This document shows positions 34,366 to 44,865 of a stretch of DNA of 64,000 bases, piece after piece. Source of the stretch: Dipteris shenzhenensis (Eukaryota; Polypodiophyta; Polypodiopsida; Gleicheniales); the NCBI GenBank assembly GCA_047967505.1, contig CM106538.1. One strand, written 5' to 3'. The position numbers and the translations under genes were made by a program. The first letter of the stretch is position 1. The number at the start of each line of letters is the position of its first letter. The notes beneath the pieces were generated by a model. The model worked only from the letters and a program-made list of their open reading frames with translations. It was not told where the DNA came from and did no database searches.

Positions 34366-34410
34366 CAGGGGGGTCACTATGTATAAACTCTCTATATCAC
34401 ATGCGAGGTA
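34366..34410 (-). repeat. Short R1 fragment, reverse orientation
   Basis: On the minus strand the sequence reads GTGATATAGAGAGTTTATAC then ATAGTGACCCCCCTGAGG. This matches the terminal 45 or so bases of the R1 copy at 26719-26905 almost exactly. Confidence 0.75.
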
Positions 34411-35195
34411 AACCTACCACCAGAATGGAAAGACCCCCAACTAGTGTTCCTTGCAGATGATGTCACCCCCAATGAGGAGAATTCTTTAACAGCCCTCCTT
34501 CAAGAGATTTGAGTATGCATGGATTTCAAAAAAGTCAATGCCACCACTAGGAGCAACCTCTATCCCATGCCATTCACAGAACATGTGCTAGAAAGAGTAG
34601 CTGGAAAGGAATTCTATAGCTTCCTAGATGAATTCTCTGGATACAATCAAGTCCACAAGATCAACATAAAATGGCCTTTGCAACCGAGTGGGGTGTGTAT
34701 CCAACCAAAGTAATGATATTTGCCGTACCAATGCACCCGCCACCTTCCAATATGGTTGATGATCATTGTCTTCAAGGAGGACCTAAGGGACTTCATGGAA
34801 CTCTTCTTGGATGATGTGTGTGTGAGCTTGACATGGGATGATCACCTGAGATGCCTGAAACTGGTCTTGGAAAGGTGCCAGTGGTATCATATATCCCTAA
34901 ATCCCCTCAAGTGCCAATTTTGGGTCAAACACGATGTGATTCTTGGCCATGTAGTGCTTAAGAATGGGATCACCATGGACTACAACAAGATCAAGCTCAT
35001 TTTCGAATTTCCACCCGGGCCAAGGGTGCGCAACAGTTTATAGGCCACATGGGCTACTATCAAAGGTTCATTCTATTCTATAAAGACATAGCCCAACCAT
35101 TGTACAATAAGTTAGTAGTCCTTGAGTGGACCGAGGAATGTCGAAAATCCTTCGAAACCCTCAAGCTAGCTCTGGCCACAGCATCGTTCAAGCTG

Positions 35196-35308
35196 CCATG
35201 TGTCCGTAGTTATTTTTTTATTTGTCCATGGTTGATATGTTAAAGATTTTATTTGAGAATGTAAAATAATTAAAGGGCTTCTTGGGTGGGATTTAGTGTG
35301 GCATGCAT
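35196..35308. other. Short flank of element E
   Basis: About 110 bp between the end of gypsy RT homology and element E, ending in TGCAT (35304-35308), the left target duplication. Confidence 0.6.
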
Positions 35309-35640
35309 TGTTGAGAGTTGTGGTGCCATGAGCAGATGTAGAGCAAAGGTATGAGTAAAGGGCAAGCTGCCACACGGCATGGAGGAGATATCCCACATGT
35401 GAGCAAGCATATGGATGTAAGTACCCTCACCTATAAAAGGGAGGTTCATTTGAAGTAATATCAATCAAGCACTTTGCACTATCTCAAGATTGTCTTTATG
35501 AGTCCAAGCTAATCTATCTTGTAACCTAATTGACTTGAGTTATAGATCATGATAACTCTTAGGATTCATCCACCTTAGATTAGTATTGTCATTAGAGTAG
35601 ATTAGGGTCCATAGGAGAGCTCGGTCCATGTGATTCAACA
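35309..35640 (+). repeat. 5' LTR of element E
   Basis: TGTTGAGAGTTGTGG...TGTGATTCAACA, with a TATAAAAG promoter box at 35432. Next to the primer site without a spacer. Confidence 0.95.
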
Positions 35641-37048
35641 TGGTATCAAAGCTTAGGTCCTAGCTCTCCTAGATTAGATGTAGATTTTTTGATTGAGAGA
35701 TTTTCGTCAACATCTGAGAGACATTTCTTCTATTGACAGATTGTGTGAAAGAGAGACCTATGTTCTTATTCTGATAGTTTTTTGAGAGAGAGAGGTGTGA
35801 GCAAGGCAGGCTCAGTTTTTGAAATAGAGAGAAGGATCCTCAAGGCTCTCTAACCTTGACAACCACAAAAGCACCTTCATGCTTCCAATGTCCAACACAA
35901 AGCTCACGGGCAGCCCATCTCTCCTTGACCGACGATAGCTCCAAGTGCCTTCATGATAGACTATGAAAGATAGACCTCTCCAAATCGTCTGCCTTCAGCT
36001 AGCTCCATCCCATCTAGCTCTAGAGCTTCTCCAACAATGACCTTAGCTGCAGCATGCTCCATACAAAGTCTCTCCTTCACCAAACGATTGCTCTAGTCCA
36101 TCGTGATGCCTGTCCCTACTCTCCAGTTGCAAGAAACATGCCCATCAAATGCATTCTATAGCCTCAGCTACAATAGCAAATCCACCAAAGCTAGCAGCAG
36201 TGACTTTAGCTCCAACACCTTAACGACCACCTGCATTTCCTTCACTGCCTGTAATTTCATTGTGCCAAAGCTCACGTAGCTGACCCACATGCATTCCATT
36301 TGACCTTCTCCAAACAGATCCTCTTCTTGCAGCCAGCTAGCCCAGCTGGTGCACCTTCTCCACCAACTTTTGCCAGCATCTCTAGCAACTCTTGCAAGTC
36401 ACATGTGGCCTCACCCGACTCTAGTCTCAACATGCAGAAGCGGTTCCGTCCGTCCATAGCTCCAAGTGCTTTCAACCATCTACTGCTTTCGATTGCCTAG
36501 CCTCTTCTTCGCAAGCCTCCCGTCTGACACGCAACCCTACAGCTATGGAGATCATCGTTTGCGTCGCCTTCACCGTGTCGATATCGTTGCTGCAGATCTC
36601 AAAGTTTTCTATTCATTCTTGTCTAAGGTCTACCTTAGGACATGTGGTAGCTATTGGCAAAGACACGTGGTAGGATAATCTTTAACTATGATTAAGTTTA
36701 GCCTTACCTTGATGAATGGTTAAGTTAACTCACCACACTAAACCATGGTTAAGTTTAGGTGTAAGATTAGTTAACTGCCACATGTCAACCTCTTGCCAGG
36801 CACAGTTGCCTCCTCATAGGCACAGTTTGAATTCAGCATATGAACAACCTCTGCCACATCATCAAAGGCCCTCTTCTTCAAGAAAATTTCGACAAGCCAT
36901 AACTCCCAATACAGAAAGAATTTGCACACGCTTCTAAAAAGAAAAATAATTGGTTTCTCGAGCTCTACATGCCTGTCAACTCAAATTTTTTGTATGCAAT
37001 CAGACACTGCCAGATTTGAAAGTATCTTCAACTAGTAAGACCTTTGCA

Positions 37049-37850
37049 ATGGCAATACACACCCCAACTGTTGAGAAGTTCACTAGGGAAGGATTTCACA
37101 CATGGTGTACACAAATGAGGTATCTCCTGATGCATCAAAAGCTTTGGAATACTGTACAAGAAGACATACCCACAACACAAAATGATGCATGAAAGGAAAA
37201 AGACGAAGCAGCACTATCACTCATTGGATTGCACTTAGGTCCAAACATAATTCATCATATAGACTCCAAGGATCATGCCAAGGATGCATGGGATGAGTTG
37301 AACAAAGTGTTTGTGCAAAGCCAAAAACCAAGAAATCCATCTTAAGATTTAATTCTATGGTATGCACATGGGCTTCAATGAATCCATGGCATAATTTGTC
37401 AACAAAATCAAAAGCATTATGACCCAACTAGAAGGCATAAATGCAAAAGTAGGGGAGAAAAATGCACTTGCAATTCTCCTTAAAAGCATGCCTATAGAGT
37501 ATAGTGCACTGACAACCCCTTTGAAGAATTTGCCAAATCCAAAGTTTGAGGAATATGTATCCTCTCTTCTTAAAAAAGAAAGAGAGTTAAAGGCATCGAC
37601 ATCTACATCAACACACAACAACTATAATGAAGAACAAGCACTATTCAGTAAAACATCAACGAAGGACTACCATTGCGGAAGGATGGGTCACTATCAAAGT
37701 GACTACAGACTGAAGAACAAACCAAAGTGTCACCATTGCAAGAAGCTCAGACACAAGGAAGAAGATTGCATATTGAAGAACCAACAGGTCAACTACACAG
37801 TATCATCATCAAGCCATGAGCCAAAAGGTGACATCAATGGAATGTATTGA
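37049..37850 (+). pseudogene. gag: Gag-like region of element E with zinc knuckles
   Basis: Starts MAIHTPTVEKFTREGFHTWC, the same fold opening as the family B Gag. A TGA lies near 37190, further stops follow, and there is at least one frameshift before 37419. From there LAILLKSMPIEYSALTTPLKNLPNPKFEE corresponds closely to family B Gag (VVLLKSMSEDYDHVVTTLKNLPNPNLE), which I give here in outline only. The C-terminus has a knuckle CHHCKKLRHKEEDC (CX2CX4HX4C) and a damaged one (YHCGRMGHYQSDY). Families B and E are therefore related. Confidence 0.85.
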
Positions 37851-38002
37851 GAAACAAAAAACCTTGCCAACCTTGCCTATATTTTGTTAATCAAACTTGA
37901 CCACCTGAGAGTAGCTATGAAAGCACCCAAGGGAGGATTTGATCTTGTAACTCACATCTGACCACCTTGTAGTAGCCAAAGGATCATGGCATCAAGGGGA
38001 GG

Positions 38003-38284
38003 TGTTGAGAGTTGTGGTACGATGAGCACATGTAGAGCAAAGGTATGAGTAAAGGGCAAGCAACCACATGGCATGGACGAGATATCCCACATGTGAGCAA
38101 GCATATGGATGTAAGTACCCTCACCTATAAAAGGGAGGTTCATTTGAATTAATATCAATCAAGCACTTTGGACTATCTCAAGATTCTCTTTATGAGTCCA
38201 AGCTAATCTATCTTGGAACCTAATTAACTTGATCATTAGAGTAGATTAGGGTCCATAGGAGAGCTCGGTCCATGTGATTCAACA
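38003..38284 (+). repeat. 3' LTR of element E
   Basis: Same ends as the 5' LTR and the same TATAAAAG box, lacking about 50 bp after CCTAATTAACTTGA. Followed by TGCAT (38285-38289). Confidence 0.95.
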
Positions 38285-38289
38285 TGCAT

Positions 38290-38905
38290 GTGGTCTTCAT
38301 TTATTGCATGAGGTGTATTGGAGAGGAGTGTCCTAAAAATTTCTCCACTTGTGATCTTCGAGGAGTGCAAGTGGGTTTTTCGACATGGTCACTCTTGTGG
38401 TGCTAAGGACTCGGATGGGCAAGTCTATTTCAATGAGGGAATCTAGGTTCATTGATGCTTTGAACAGATGTCTAGGAAGTGTTTTGGCTGCAGATTTCAT
38501 GTTCTTTTATGTGGTGGAATCGATTTGGGTTTTCCCCTAGAGATTGTCATTCTAGGGAGGACTTTGGGGAGAGAGATTGTGGGTGTGTGGTTCCTGTTTT
38601 TGTATAAAAGGGGTATACATTTTGGTTATACGTTTTTTAGTGGTGTTCTTTTCGTTTTGTTAGTACACCTATGGTTGATCATCTAGGGTCTCCTTAATTC
38701 ATCGAAACAGAAAGTAATACATTTGGGGCAAGGTGTCATCAGGAATCTAGAGCACTTCTCCAAATTGGCGCTTCTTGATTGAAATGTCCATCATGTGCGT
38801 TCACAAGCTCGTAAACATTATGGAAAATGAGTAAACATTCATGTGGAAGGACAAAGTTCGAGCAAAATTTTTGGTTCCCCATAGATTTTTATTGGTGTGT
38901 TGCTT
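38290..38905. other. No gene recognised
   Basis: No supported coding region. Only short frames without recognisable motifs. Confidence 0.5.
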
Positions 38906-39172
38906 GTGTGGGTTGTATTTTTATGTTTTCACTGTGTTCTGTTATGCCTTGCAAACATTGCAAAGGCATATAGCAAGGTGTAGAAGAAATCCCTAGGGGG
39001 AGAGCTCAAGCATGAAGGATATGATTGGTAAGGGATGTTTGTGTGGGTTGTATTTTTATGTTTTCATTATGTTCTGTTATGCCTTGCAGACGTGCAAAGG
39101 AATATAGCAAGGTATAGAAGAAATCTCTAGGGGGAGAGCTCAAGCATGAAGGATATGGTTGGTAAGGGACAT
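38906..39172. repeat. Tandem duplication, two units of about 133 bp
   Basis: GTGTGGGTTGTATTTTTATG begins at 38906 and again at 39041. Each copy continues with GTTCTGTTATGCCTTGCA, then CTAGGGGGAGAGCTCAAGC and ATGAAGGATATG. The copies differ by small indels. Confidence 0.9.
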
Positions 39173-40124
39173 TTGTGATACGAAAGTTCATCGTTCACCT
39201 TCTTCTATCCTTATTGCCTCTCCTAGGAAAGCAACAAAAGAAGTACAATTGCTGAAGCATTTGGCTATAAAAAAGTCAGCCAAAAAATCTTTGTCTATGG
39301 CCTTCCATGTGGCCACGAAGGGAGTGTATGCTAAAGGTGGGGTTTACTATGTGCTCTTTCGACATGAGTCTAAAGAATCAATTTGACGTTGGCAGATCTG
39401 TTGCATGCATTTTTTACGCAAACGGTAGCCTCTCGAGCTACTACTGCACTTATAGTGTTTGCAGAAGGACACTTATCAGATTAGAGCAATATTTGAAGGT
39501 CACCCCCCTGGTATGGTTGTCGTAGGATTCTTTTTGAATTATAGCATTGTGTGTAAATACTTCTTTATGTCATAGAGGTGGATCGACTCTTTAGAAGGAA
39601 GGAGTTTAAATTTGCTGTAATTTTTCTTGTGAATAACAAGGCTCATAGATTTCATTACAAACGTCATGCTTTTAGTCTTGAGCAAGACTTATGGGTTCTA
39701 TTACAACAAAGTTCATGCTTGTAGTTGCAAATTACTTTGAATGTTTTTAGTGTTAAGAGTAGGCCATAGAGTAATATGTGTGTTCACATTCATCACATAA
39801 ACAATCATAGCAACCTCAAAACATCATAATATTAGGCCATTGCATTCTTGTTGCTTGGAAAGAAGAGAACCTTTTTGTGAGAGTAACACATTGCCACCTC
39901 AATTAATGCCCCATACATCTTGTATGCAAAATTGCAATGAGTAGAGCATCTTTGTTAACGAAATATGAAAAGATAAGAGAGCCCTTATTGCAATTTGACG
40001 ATCGGAATGCAGGTGCACTAATCCTATGTCCTAGCACCTTCATATGGGGTATCGGGGGGGTGGAAATTCATTGCCGCCGTCGATTGACATAAGCTAAGTA
40101 ATAGATTGCATCAAGTAGCGATTT
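39173..40124. other. No gene recognised
   Basis: Short frames at 39159-39525 (for example KATKEVQLLKHLAIKKSAKK) match no family I know. The remainder is non-coding to my reading. Confidence 0.45.
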
Positions 40125-40628
40125 GTGTTTGAAGGCAAACTATTGGCAAAGTATGGTACATACAAAGCAAAGGATGCCAACTATCACATGTGTACGAGGG
40201 TAGACTTCACAAAGAGACATAATTGTGAGACAATCACACTAGTTGCTCCCCACCCATACGTCGAACAATTCAAAGATGTGTTTCAGCAAGATTGGTTCTA
40301 TACAATGAATGACCATGGCAAAGAGGATCACACAGGAGGGAGGGACTTCATATAGTACTCATTGCATGTCGGTGCAATGACGATGATAATGAGAGGAGAA
40401 TCATTTGACAGCACTATCACTTTACTTCGTTACCATGTCATTGTGACATATGTGCCATATGCCAGCTCATTGATAAGGTCTCTTAATGGCACAATCTCCA
40501 CAATTGTGGACACTATATCGTTTGTCATAATCAAGGTCGACACTGGCAACACAACCGCTAACCAATTACTCATGGTGGCTGATTGTCTAAGAGATGAAGA
40601 TTGTGCTCGAGTGAGTTCTCTTTCCTGA
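40125..40628 (+). pseudogene. Unrecognised frame with one internal stop
   Basis: A single frame runs about 167 codons with one internal TAG (40353-40355). Readable parts: FEGKLLAKYGTYKAKDANYH, FTKRHNCETITLVAPHPYV, FQQDWFYTMNDHGKED and DGST-poor hydrophobic stretches later. Composition is plausible for protein, but there is no recognised motif and no homologue elsewhere in the window. Confidence 0.35.
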
Positions 40629-40692
40629 ACTTACCATTACCAAAAATTTTTTGATGAAACGTGACTCACACTTTCATATGTCGGAGTTATCG

Positions 40693-40917
40693 TTCATAGG
40701 TGAGGACAAGAACATTATGGCCCACCTTGTTTAGGAGTACAATGAATATGTACAATTTGAAGAAGATCTCATATATGCATGCGAATAATATGCTTGGCGT
40801 ATTCATAGGTGAGGGCAAGAACATTATGGCCCACCTAGTTTAGGAGTACAATGAAGAAGGAATCGTTATGTACACTTTCAAGAAGATCTCATATATGCAT
40901 GCTAATAATATGCTTGC
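40693..40917. repeat. Tandem duplication of about 110 bp
   Basis: TTCATAGGTGAGG(A/G)CAAG through ATGCATGC(G/T)AATAATATGCTTG occurs twice head-to-tail (from about 40693 and 40802). The second copy has a short insertion (GAAGGAATCGTT). Confidence 0.9.
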
Positions 40918-40920
40918 TCC

Positions 40921-41871
40921 ATGATCTTCAGCCTCAAGCATCGCCAACGACTGCTCCATATGTGCAACGACTCTCTTGCACGAGGCCTACCACCTTCTCA
41001 AGAGCAACTCTCAACCGATAGACCACCTAGAGAGTCTTCAACGGCGAGCATCTGCTCACAGCCAACCAGCAAAAGCGCATATGCTCCTCCAAGTGAGCAC
41101 ATGTTCCCGATGGCTCCTCCAATGGCCGTGTTCATCAACAAAATCCCACGAGACATCTACAATGCCCGACTCCTACCGGCAACCACATTCAGCGACCTGT
41201 GACCCACATCAAGACGATAGAGCAGCAGCATCCTTGCCTACAATCGCATGCATCTTGACAACCCAGCTTCTACGCTCCTTAGCAACAATGTCGACCACCA
41301 CGAGTGCTATTCTCGACACCAGAGCTGCAGCACCTCCCACAGGGCCGATGCCCACGAGCTGCAGCAGTACTCCATGCAACCAAGCAGACTGCAACGCCAT
41401 CAACCTCCAGCAGTGGACTTCTTCAGAGCAACCGGCAGTCCTCCAATGACGTCCTCATCTCTAGTAGCCCCGAGGGATCGAATGTCTAGCCACAACCAAC
41501 AGCCTCCACGCAACCTCCCTCAAAGCTCACGGACAAAAAACTACAAAACAGCCGCCTCACAAACTGCTCAGAGCTGCACAATGTTGCACACGTCCTTCAC
41601 AACATCAAACGGCTCAAAGAGCGCGAGACAACGGAGCTCCTTCCAGCATCGAGCAGCAATGGAGGACGTAGCCCTCATACCACCCGACAGCTCACCTCTA
41701 GAACATCCTTACGAAGAGCCAGGCCTCAATCCTACAGCCCATGTAAGATCCTCCACTCGCAACAGAGACGCACGAGCAGAACCATATAGACAAACCAACA
41801 AACGACTGTGGGCGTCGATAGAGATGACGACGATCAGTGACAGAGTCTTTGCAACTGACGGAATCTTATAG
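40921..41871 (+). other. C- and A-rich stretch with overlapping Ser/Gln/His-rich frames
   Basis: Frames at 40976-41449 and 41248-41871 are open but rich in Ser, Gln, His and Pro and overlap one another, as expected from CAGC/CACA-biased sequence. I see no domain. It could be part of a retrotransposon gag or leader; I do not call a gene. Confidence 0.3.
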
Positions 41872-41929
41872 AATCTTTAGATTTTGGATGACATCTTTTT
41901 AGATTCCGGTGGCATCTCTTCCGGGGGTT

Positions 41930-42330
41930 ACCACACACTAGGTGTGATCTAGTAGAGGCCACATGGCAGCTCTTATCTAGTTGGCCACATCATTAGCTTA
42001 GCAGCCATAGCACCATGTGCCATGTAAGCATCTTATCTTCCATGTGGCAAATCTCGACTAACATGCCAGCAATCTATTCCAAGTGCCACGCTAGCTATAC
42101 CTCTCTACCATGCATCAAAGACCCCCATCACAAGGCTGAAAGGTCAACCATTGACAGCACTGCCACATCAACACTTTTGACACGTCATCAATGGCCACTT
42201 GCCATATGATACCTCAGCAGGTCCAGACAATATGCCATGTTATCATAATGCCTCCTAGGCACAGGTCTCTACACAGAAATAGTTTTTCAGTTAGCATGTG
42301 ACCCACAATGCCACCTCATCACAAGCCACA
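41930..42330. repeat. CCACATCA / GCCATGTG-rich stretch
   Basis: Words such as GCCACATCA, CCATGTGGCA and TGCCACATCAACA recur irregularly. Composition resembles 44530-44830. No coding capacity. Confidence 0.4.
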
Positions 42331-42516
42331 TCATCCATTTGGACCCCCTCCTTGGACAAAGTTTTGGCATAGATTTCAAATGCCCATATCTTTTGATCCA
42401 AATGGAATTTTGTAGTGCTCCAAAAGGCAATATTGCTCGGTAGCTTGCGCTGTACGCACCTATCACATCAGATCTCACATATTAGATTTTCACAGGCTAG
42501 CATCATCAAAACCTCA

Positions 42517-43101
42517 TCATCGGAACCATCTCCTGATCCTTTGCATCTTTGCAAGCATATATCTCTTCTCGATGTCATTCCTGTATCTAGTCTGGTAGAG
42601 ATCAGCTTCATGAGCAAAGTCACTATCTTTAAACTCTTTAAAGGCTTTGAGAAATTCTCCACGCTTTTGAAATTTGGCTTCCTTTAACTGAGGATCATCT
42701 TCAGGAAGTCTCAGAAACTTCATTGGACGGAGAGTGTCATTGCCCGCAAATGGAGTTTTAGCATTCCTGGTTTCTTCATACAACTTGCGTGCAAAATGTA
42801 CATCCAGCTTCCATTTATTTATGAACAAGGAAGCTCGATCAATGAATGGTGTGATGATGAGAAATTGTACCAATCCCCAAATATATCCCTCGTCTTCAGG
42901 AGGATGTAAAATTTCCACACTTACAAAAAAATCAGCAAATGCATCTTCTTCCTCCTCTGTATCCTCATTGTCACTATCCAATTGCTTGCCTGGTGCTAAA
43001 TAACCTGCACTCACTTGGTCTGCATGTGGAGTTGGAGTTCTTTTTTCTCTCTTAATTGGAATAGCTATGGGAGTTGATCCACAACAAGACAAAGCCCCCA
43101 T
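42517..43101 (-). CDS. Unrecognised acidic/basic protein, about 194 residues
   Basis: Open on the minus strand from MGALSCCGSTPIAIPIKREK (43101) to RRWFR at 42517. Features visible: an N-terminal Gly2 with Cys6 and Cys7, resembling a lipidation signal; an acidic cluster (DSDNEDTEEEEDAF) at about residues 42-55; a hydrophobic stretch (YIWGLVQFLIITPFI); and a basic C-terminal tail (KRYMLAKMQRIRRWFR). The frame also continues upstream, through the palindrome cluster, so the start is a choice. No family recognised; possibly transposon-encoded, given its neighbours. Confidence 0.45.
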   Translation of the reverse strand: MGALSCCGSTPIAIPIKREKRTPTPHADQVSAGYLAPGKQLDSDNEDTEEEEDAFADFFVSVEILHPPEDEGYIWGLVQFLIITPFIDRASLFINKWKLDVHFARKLYEETRNAKTPFAGNDTLRPMKFLRLPEDDPQLKEAKFQKRGEFLKAFKEFKDSDFAHEADLYQTRYRNDIEKRYMLAKMQRIRRWFR

Positions 43102-43139
43102 AGACACGCACACAGACGTGTTTACTGAACTAAATAAAA

Positions 43140-43345
43140 AACTTACGGGCGCCTCTATATGTGCATCTATTTTTGCATCTGGAGACCCGCGTCTACCAAC
43201 GCGTCTATATAGTAGACACACGTGCGTATAGATGCGCACATAGATGCTAAAATAGATGCGCTATTAAACGCGTTTATAGACGCAAAAATAAACGCTTGTC
43301 CAACAGATAGACGCGTATATAGACGCATTTATAGACGCACTGATA
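43140..43345. repeat. Cluster of TAGACGC / GCGTCTA palindromic words
   Basis: At least eight TAGACGC or GCGTCTA-type words in both orientations within 200 bp, several forming inverted pairs (for example GCGTCTATATAGTAGAC and TAGACGCGTATATAGACGC). Close-packed short motifs in both orientations are typical of subterminal transposase-binding regions of plant DNA transposons such as En/Spm. Placed between two minus-strand genes. Confidence 0.65.
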
Positions 43346-43552
43346 GCCGTGCTTTATAATATATTTTTTAAAATTTACAGAATGCTGTGTATGTTGTGTA
43401 TGCTATATAGTTACAAGAATCCCATATCCACATTGTGTAATTTAATTCTTACAGCCAACCATATTTTAATTACAATTCCAAATAAAACATTACAACTCCA
43501 AAACGCACTAAAATTGAAAGCTCAAAAAGTGCTTGTATATACATATAGCACG

Positions 43553-43636
43553 AAGCTAAGCCACGTCATGTGGCTTCAAGTACAAAAAATAAGGAAGCTA
43601 AGCCACGTCATGTGGCTTCAAGTACAAAAAATAAGA
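43553..43636. repeat. 42-bp tandem duplication with an internal palindrome
   Basis: Two 42-bp copies (43553-43594 and 43595-43636), each containing GCCACGTCATGTGGC and AAGTACAAAAAATAAG. A third partial copy (CAGTGGCTTTAAGTACAAAA) follows near 43653. Confidence 0.9.
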
Positions 43637-43703
43637 GGAGTCTATATACAGACAAGCCAGTGGCTTTAAGTACAAAAAAGAGTAGCTAGCACTACTTCTA
43701 CGA

Positions 43704-44483
43704 CTAATCCTCGCTACCTTCCACACTCCCTTCTGTGCTCCCTTCTACGCCTCCTTCCTCGTCTTCCTCATCGTCTTGTGCACGGGCCTGTAAACAAGGG
43801 ACAACATATATTCAATGTATGAAAAATCAAATCTTTACTTATAATTTTGGCATTATTTAATTACTTTCAAATACCTCGGGGGCCGCTCTGGGTATACTGC
43901 TCCTCAGTAATCAACCCGTCATCATAGAAGTGCCTCCATGTATCTCCTCTGCAATGGTGGCGGTGGTAGGCTATCTCCACAGGAGTAGGGTATCTGCCCA
44001 CGATCTCAAGCTGCAAGACGACACACTTTGCGGAGGGATTAGTACAAAGAAACAACCTCCTAATAAACTACATAAGCAATATAATTTGAGATCGATACTT
44101 ACAAATTGGGCCTCCCATGATTCAACACCCCCTGCTCCAAAATGCGCTCTTTCATATTCCTCCATCTGGATCCTTCGTGCCTCCACGTGCTGCAAACTGG
44201 GGTCCTCCCTCACTGACTTCATTGCTTTCTTCCACTCACTCTTATGAGCGGTGTGGGGCGGGCCCCTTGGTGGTTGACCTCCCTCAAGCCTGGCAAGCTC
44301 CACTAGTGCCTGCCTCTTAAGCGAAGATCTTTTATTGCCAAGTATCGTAACAATCTTTGACTTGGCCCATTTATCTGTGAACTGGCGATTGGGGGGGTTA
44401 GGATGCCTAGAGTGAACAGCAACGAGGGTCTCATCAGCCAACCTCTTGGCTGGTCTTTGAAGTGGATAAAGCGATCTCTGTAA
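43704..44483 (-). CDS. Spliced three-exon gene, transposon-associated, family unrecognised
   Basis: Exon 1 runs from about 44483 to 44103 (donor GTAAGT), exon 2 44010-43875 (acceptor TTGCAG), exon 3 from about 43787 to the stop at 43704. Exon 1 carries DKWAKSKIVTILGNKRSS, VELARLEGGQPPRGPPHTA, SEWKKAMKSV and YERAHFGAGGVESWEAQF. Exon 2 adds LEIVGRYPTPVEIAYHRHH and WRHFYDDGLITEEQY. Exon 3 is an acidic tail (DDEEDEEGGVEGSTEG). The layout, a basic R/K- and PPHT-containing block before an acidic end, is reminiscent of En/Spm-type transposase C-terminal regions, but I cannot assign it. Upstream exons are missing. The exon 2/3 junction needs a non-standard choice of AG to keep frame. Confidence 0.5.
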
Positions 44484-44529
44484 TTGTTAGCAATTACAGA
44501 GCGCATGAAGGCCATGATGTCCTTCCCCT

Positions 44530-44830
44530 GCATATATGTGCCACCTCATCATTCCACATCATAGGGACTGTTGGAGCCATGTCATCACACCTTGCCACCT
44601 TGGCATACCTCGTCAACATTGCCACATCACCAATCCCTCCACCTCAATTTGCCATGTCAATCTACCACCTCATGAATGCCAACTCATCATGCCACATCAC
44701 ATTTCCACGTCATGGAAGAGACTCATATATTCCACACCATATTGCCACATCATCACCATGCATGGTGCCACATCAGCCACATGTATACACATCATGATGA
44801 TGGCGAGCCACATCATCAACATGCATGGTA
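44530..44830. repeat. Irregular CCACATCAT-rich repeat
   Basis: TGCCACATCA, CCACCTCAT, CCATGTCA and similar words recur every 10-25 bases without a constant period. Directly left of the palindrome array. No coding capacity. Confidence 0.6.
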
Positions 44831-44865
44831 AGTTATACATGCGTGTGATTTGAGTGCGTGAGGCA

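Larger units (their letters stand above)
32341..35195 (+). pseudogene. Degenerate Ty3/gypsy Gag-PR-RT remnant (copy 1)
   Basis: Two CX2CX3HX4C knuckles survive: CGVCNDNHPSNEC from 32534 and CASCGVEHLFKVC near 32884. A protease-like VDGILDGGAG follows near 33870 (DGG in place of the usual D-S/T-G), with ILGRPFLQ downstream. RT follows the protease, as in gypsy rather than copia: VCMDFKKVNATTR, YPMPF, FYSFLDEFSGYNQ, FLDDVCV, LKCQFWVK and LGHVV, then LEWTEECRKSFETLKLAL at the end. Multiple stops and frameshifts. It breaks off at about 35195, before RNase H. Related to the copy at 53.5-54.8 kb. Confidence 0.85.
35309..38284 (+). mobile_element. Complete gag-only (non-autonomous) copia element E
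   Basis: LTRs at 35309-35640 and 38003-38284 are in direct orientation, with TGCAT flanking both sides as a perfect 5-bp target duplication. Primer site TGGTATCAAAGC (35641-35652), a 1.4-kb leader, a Gag-like region with a zinc knuckle, and a purine tract AGGGGAGG (37995-38002). There is no protease, integrase or RT, so the 2,976-bp element must have moved with enzymes from another copia element. The LTR lengths differ (332 and 282 bp) through a roughly 50-bp internal deletion in the 3' LTR. Confidence 0.95.

Noticed and set aside
41248-41871. 207-codon Ser/Gln/His-rich frame as a transcription factor-like protein
   Set aside because: Overlaps another open frame, lacks any domain, and reflects CAGC/CACA-rich composition.
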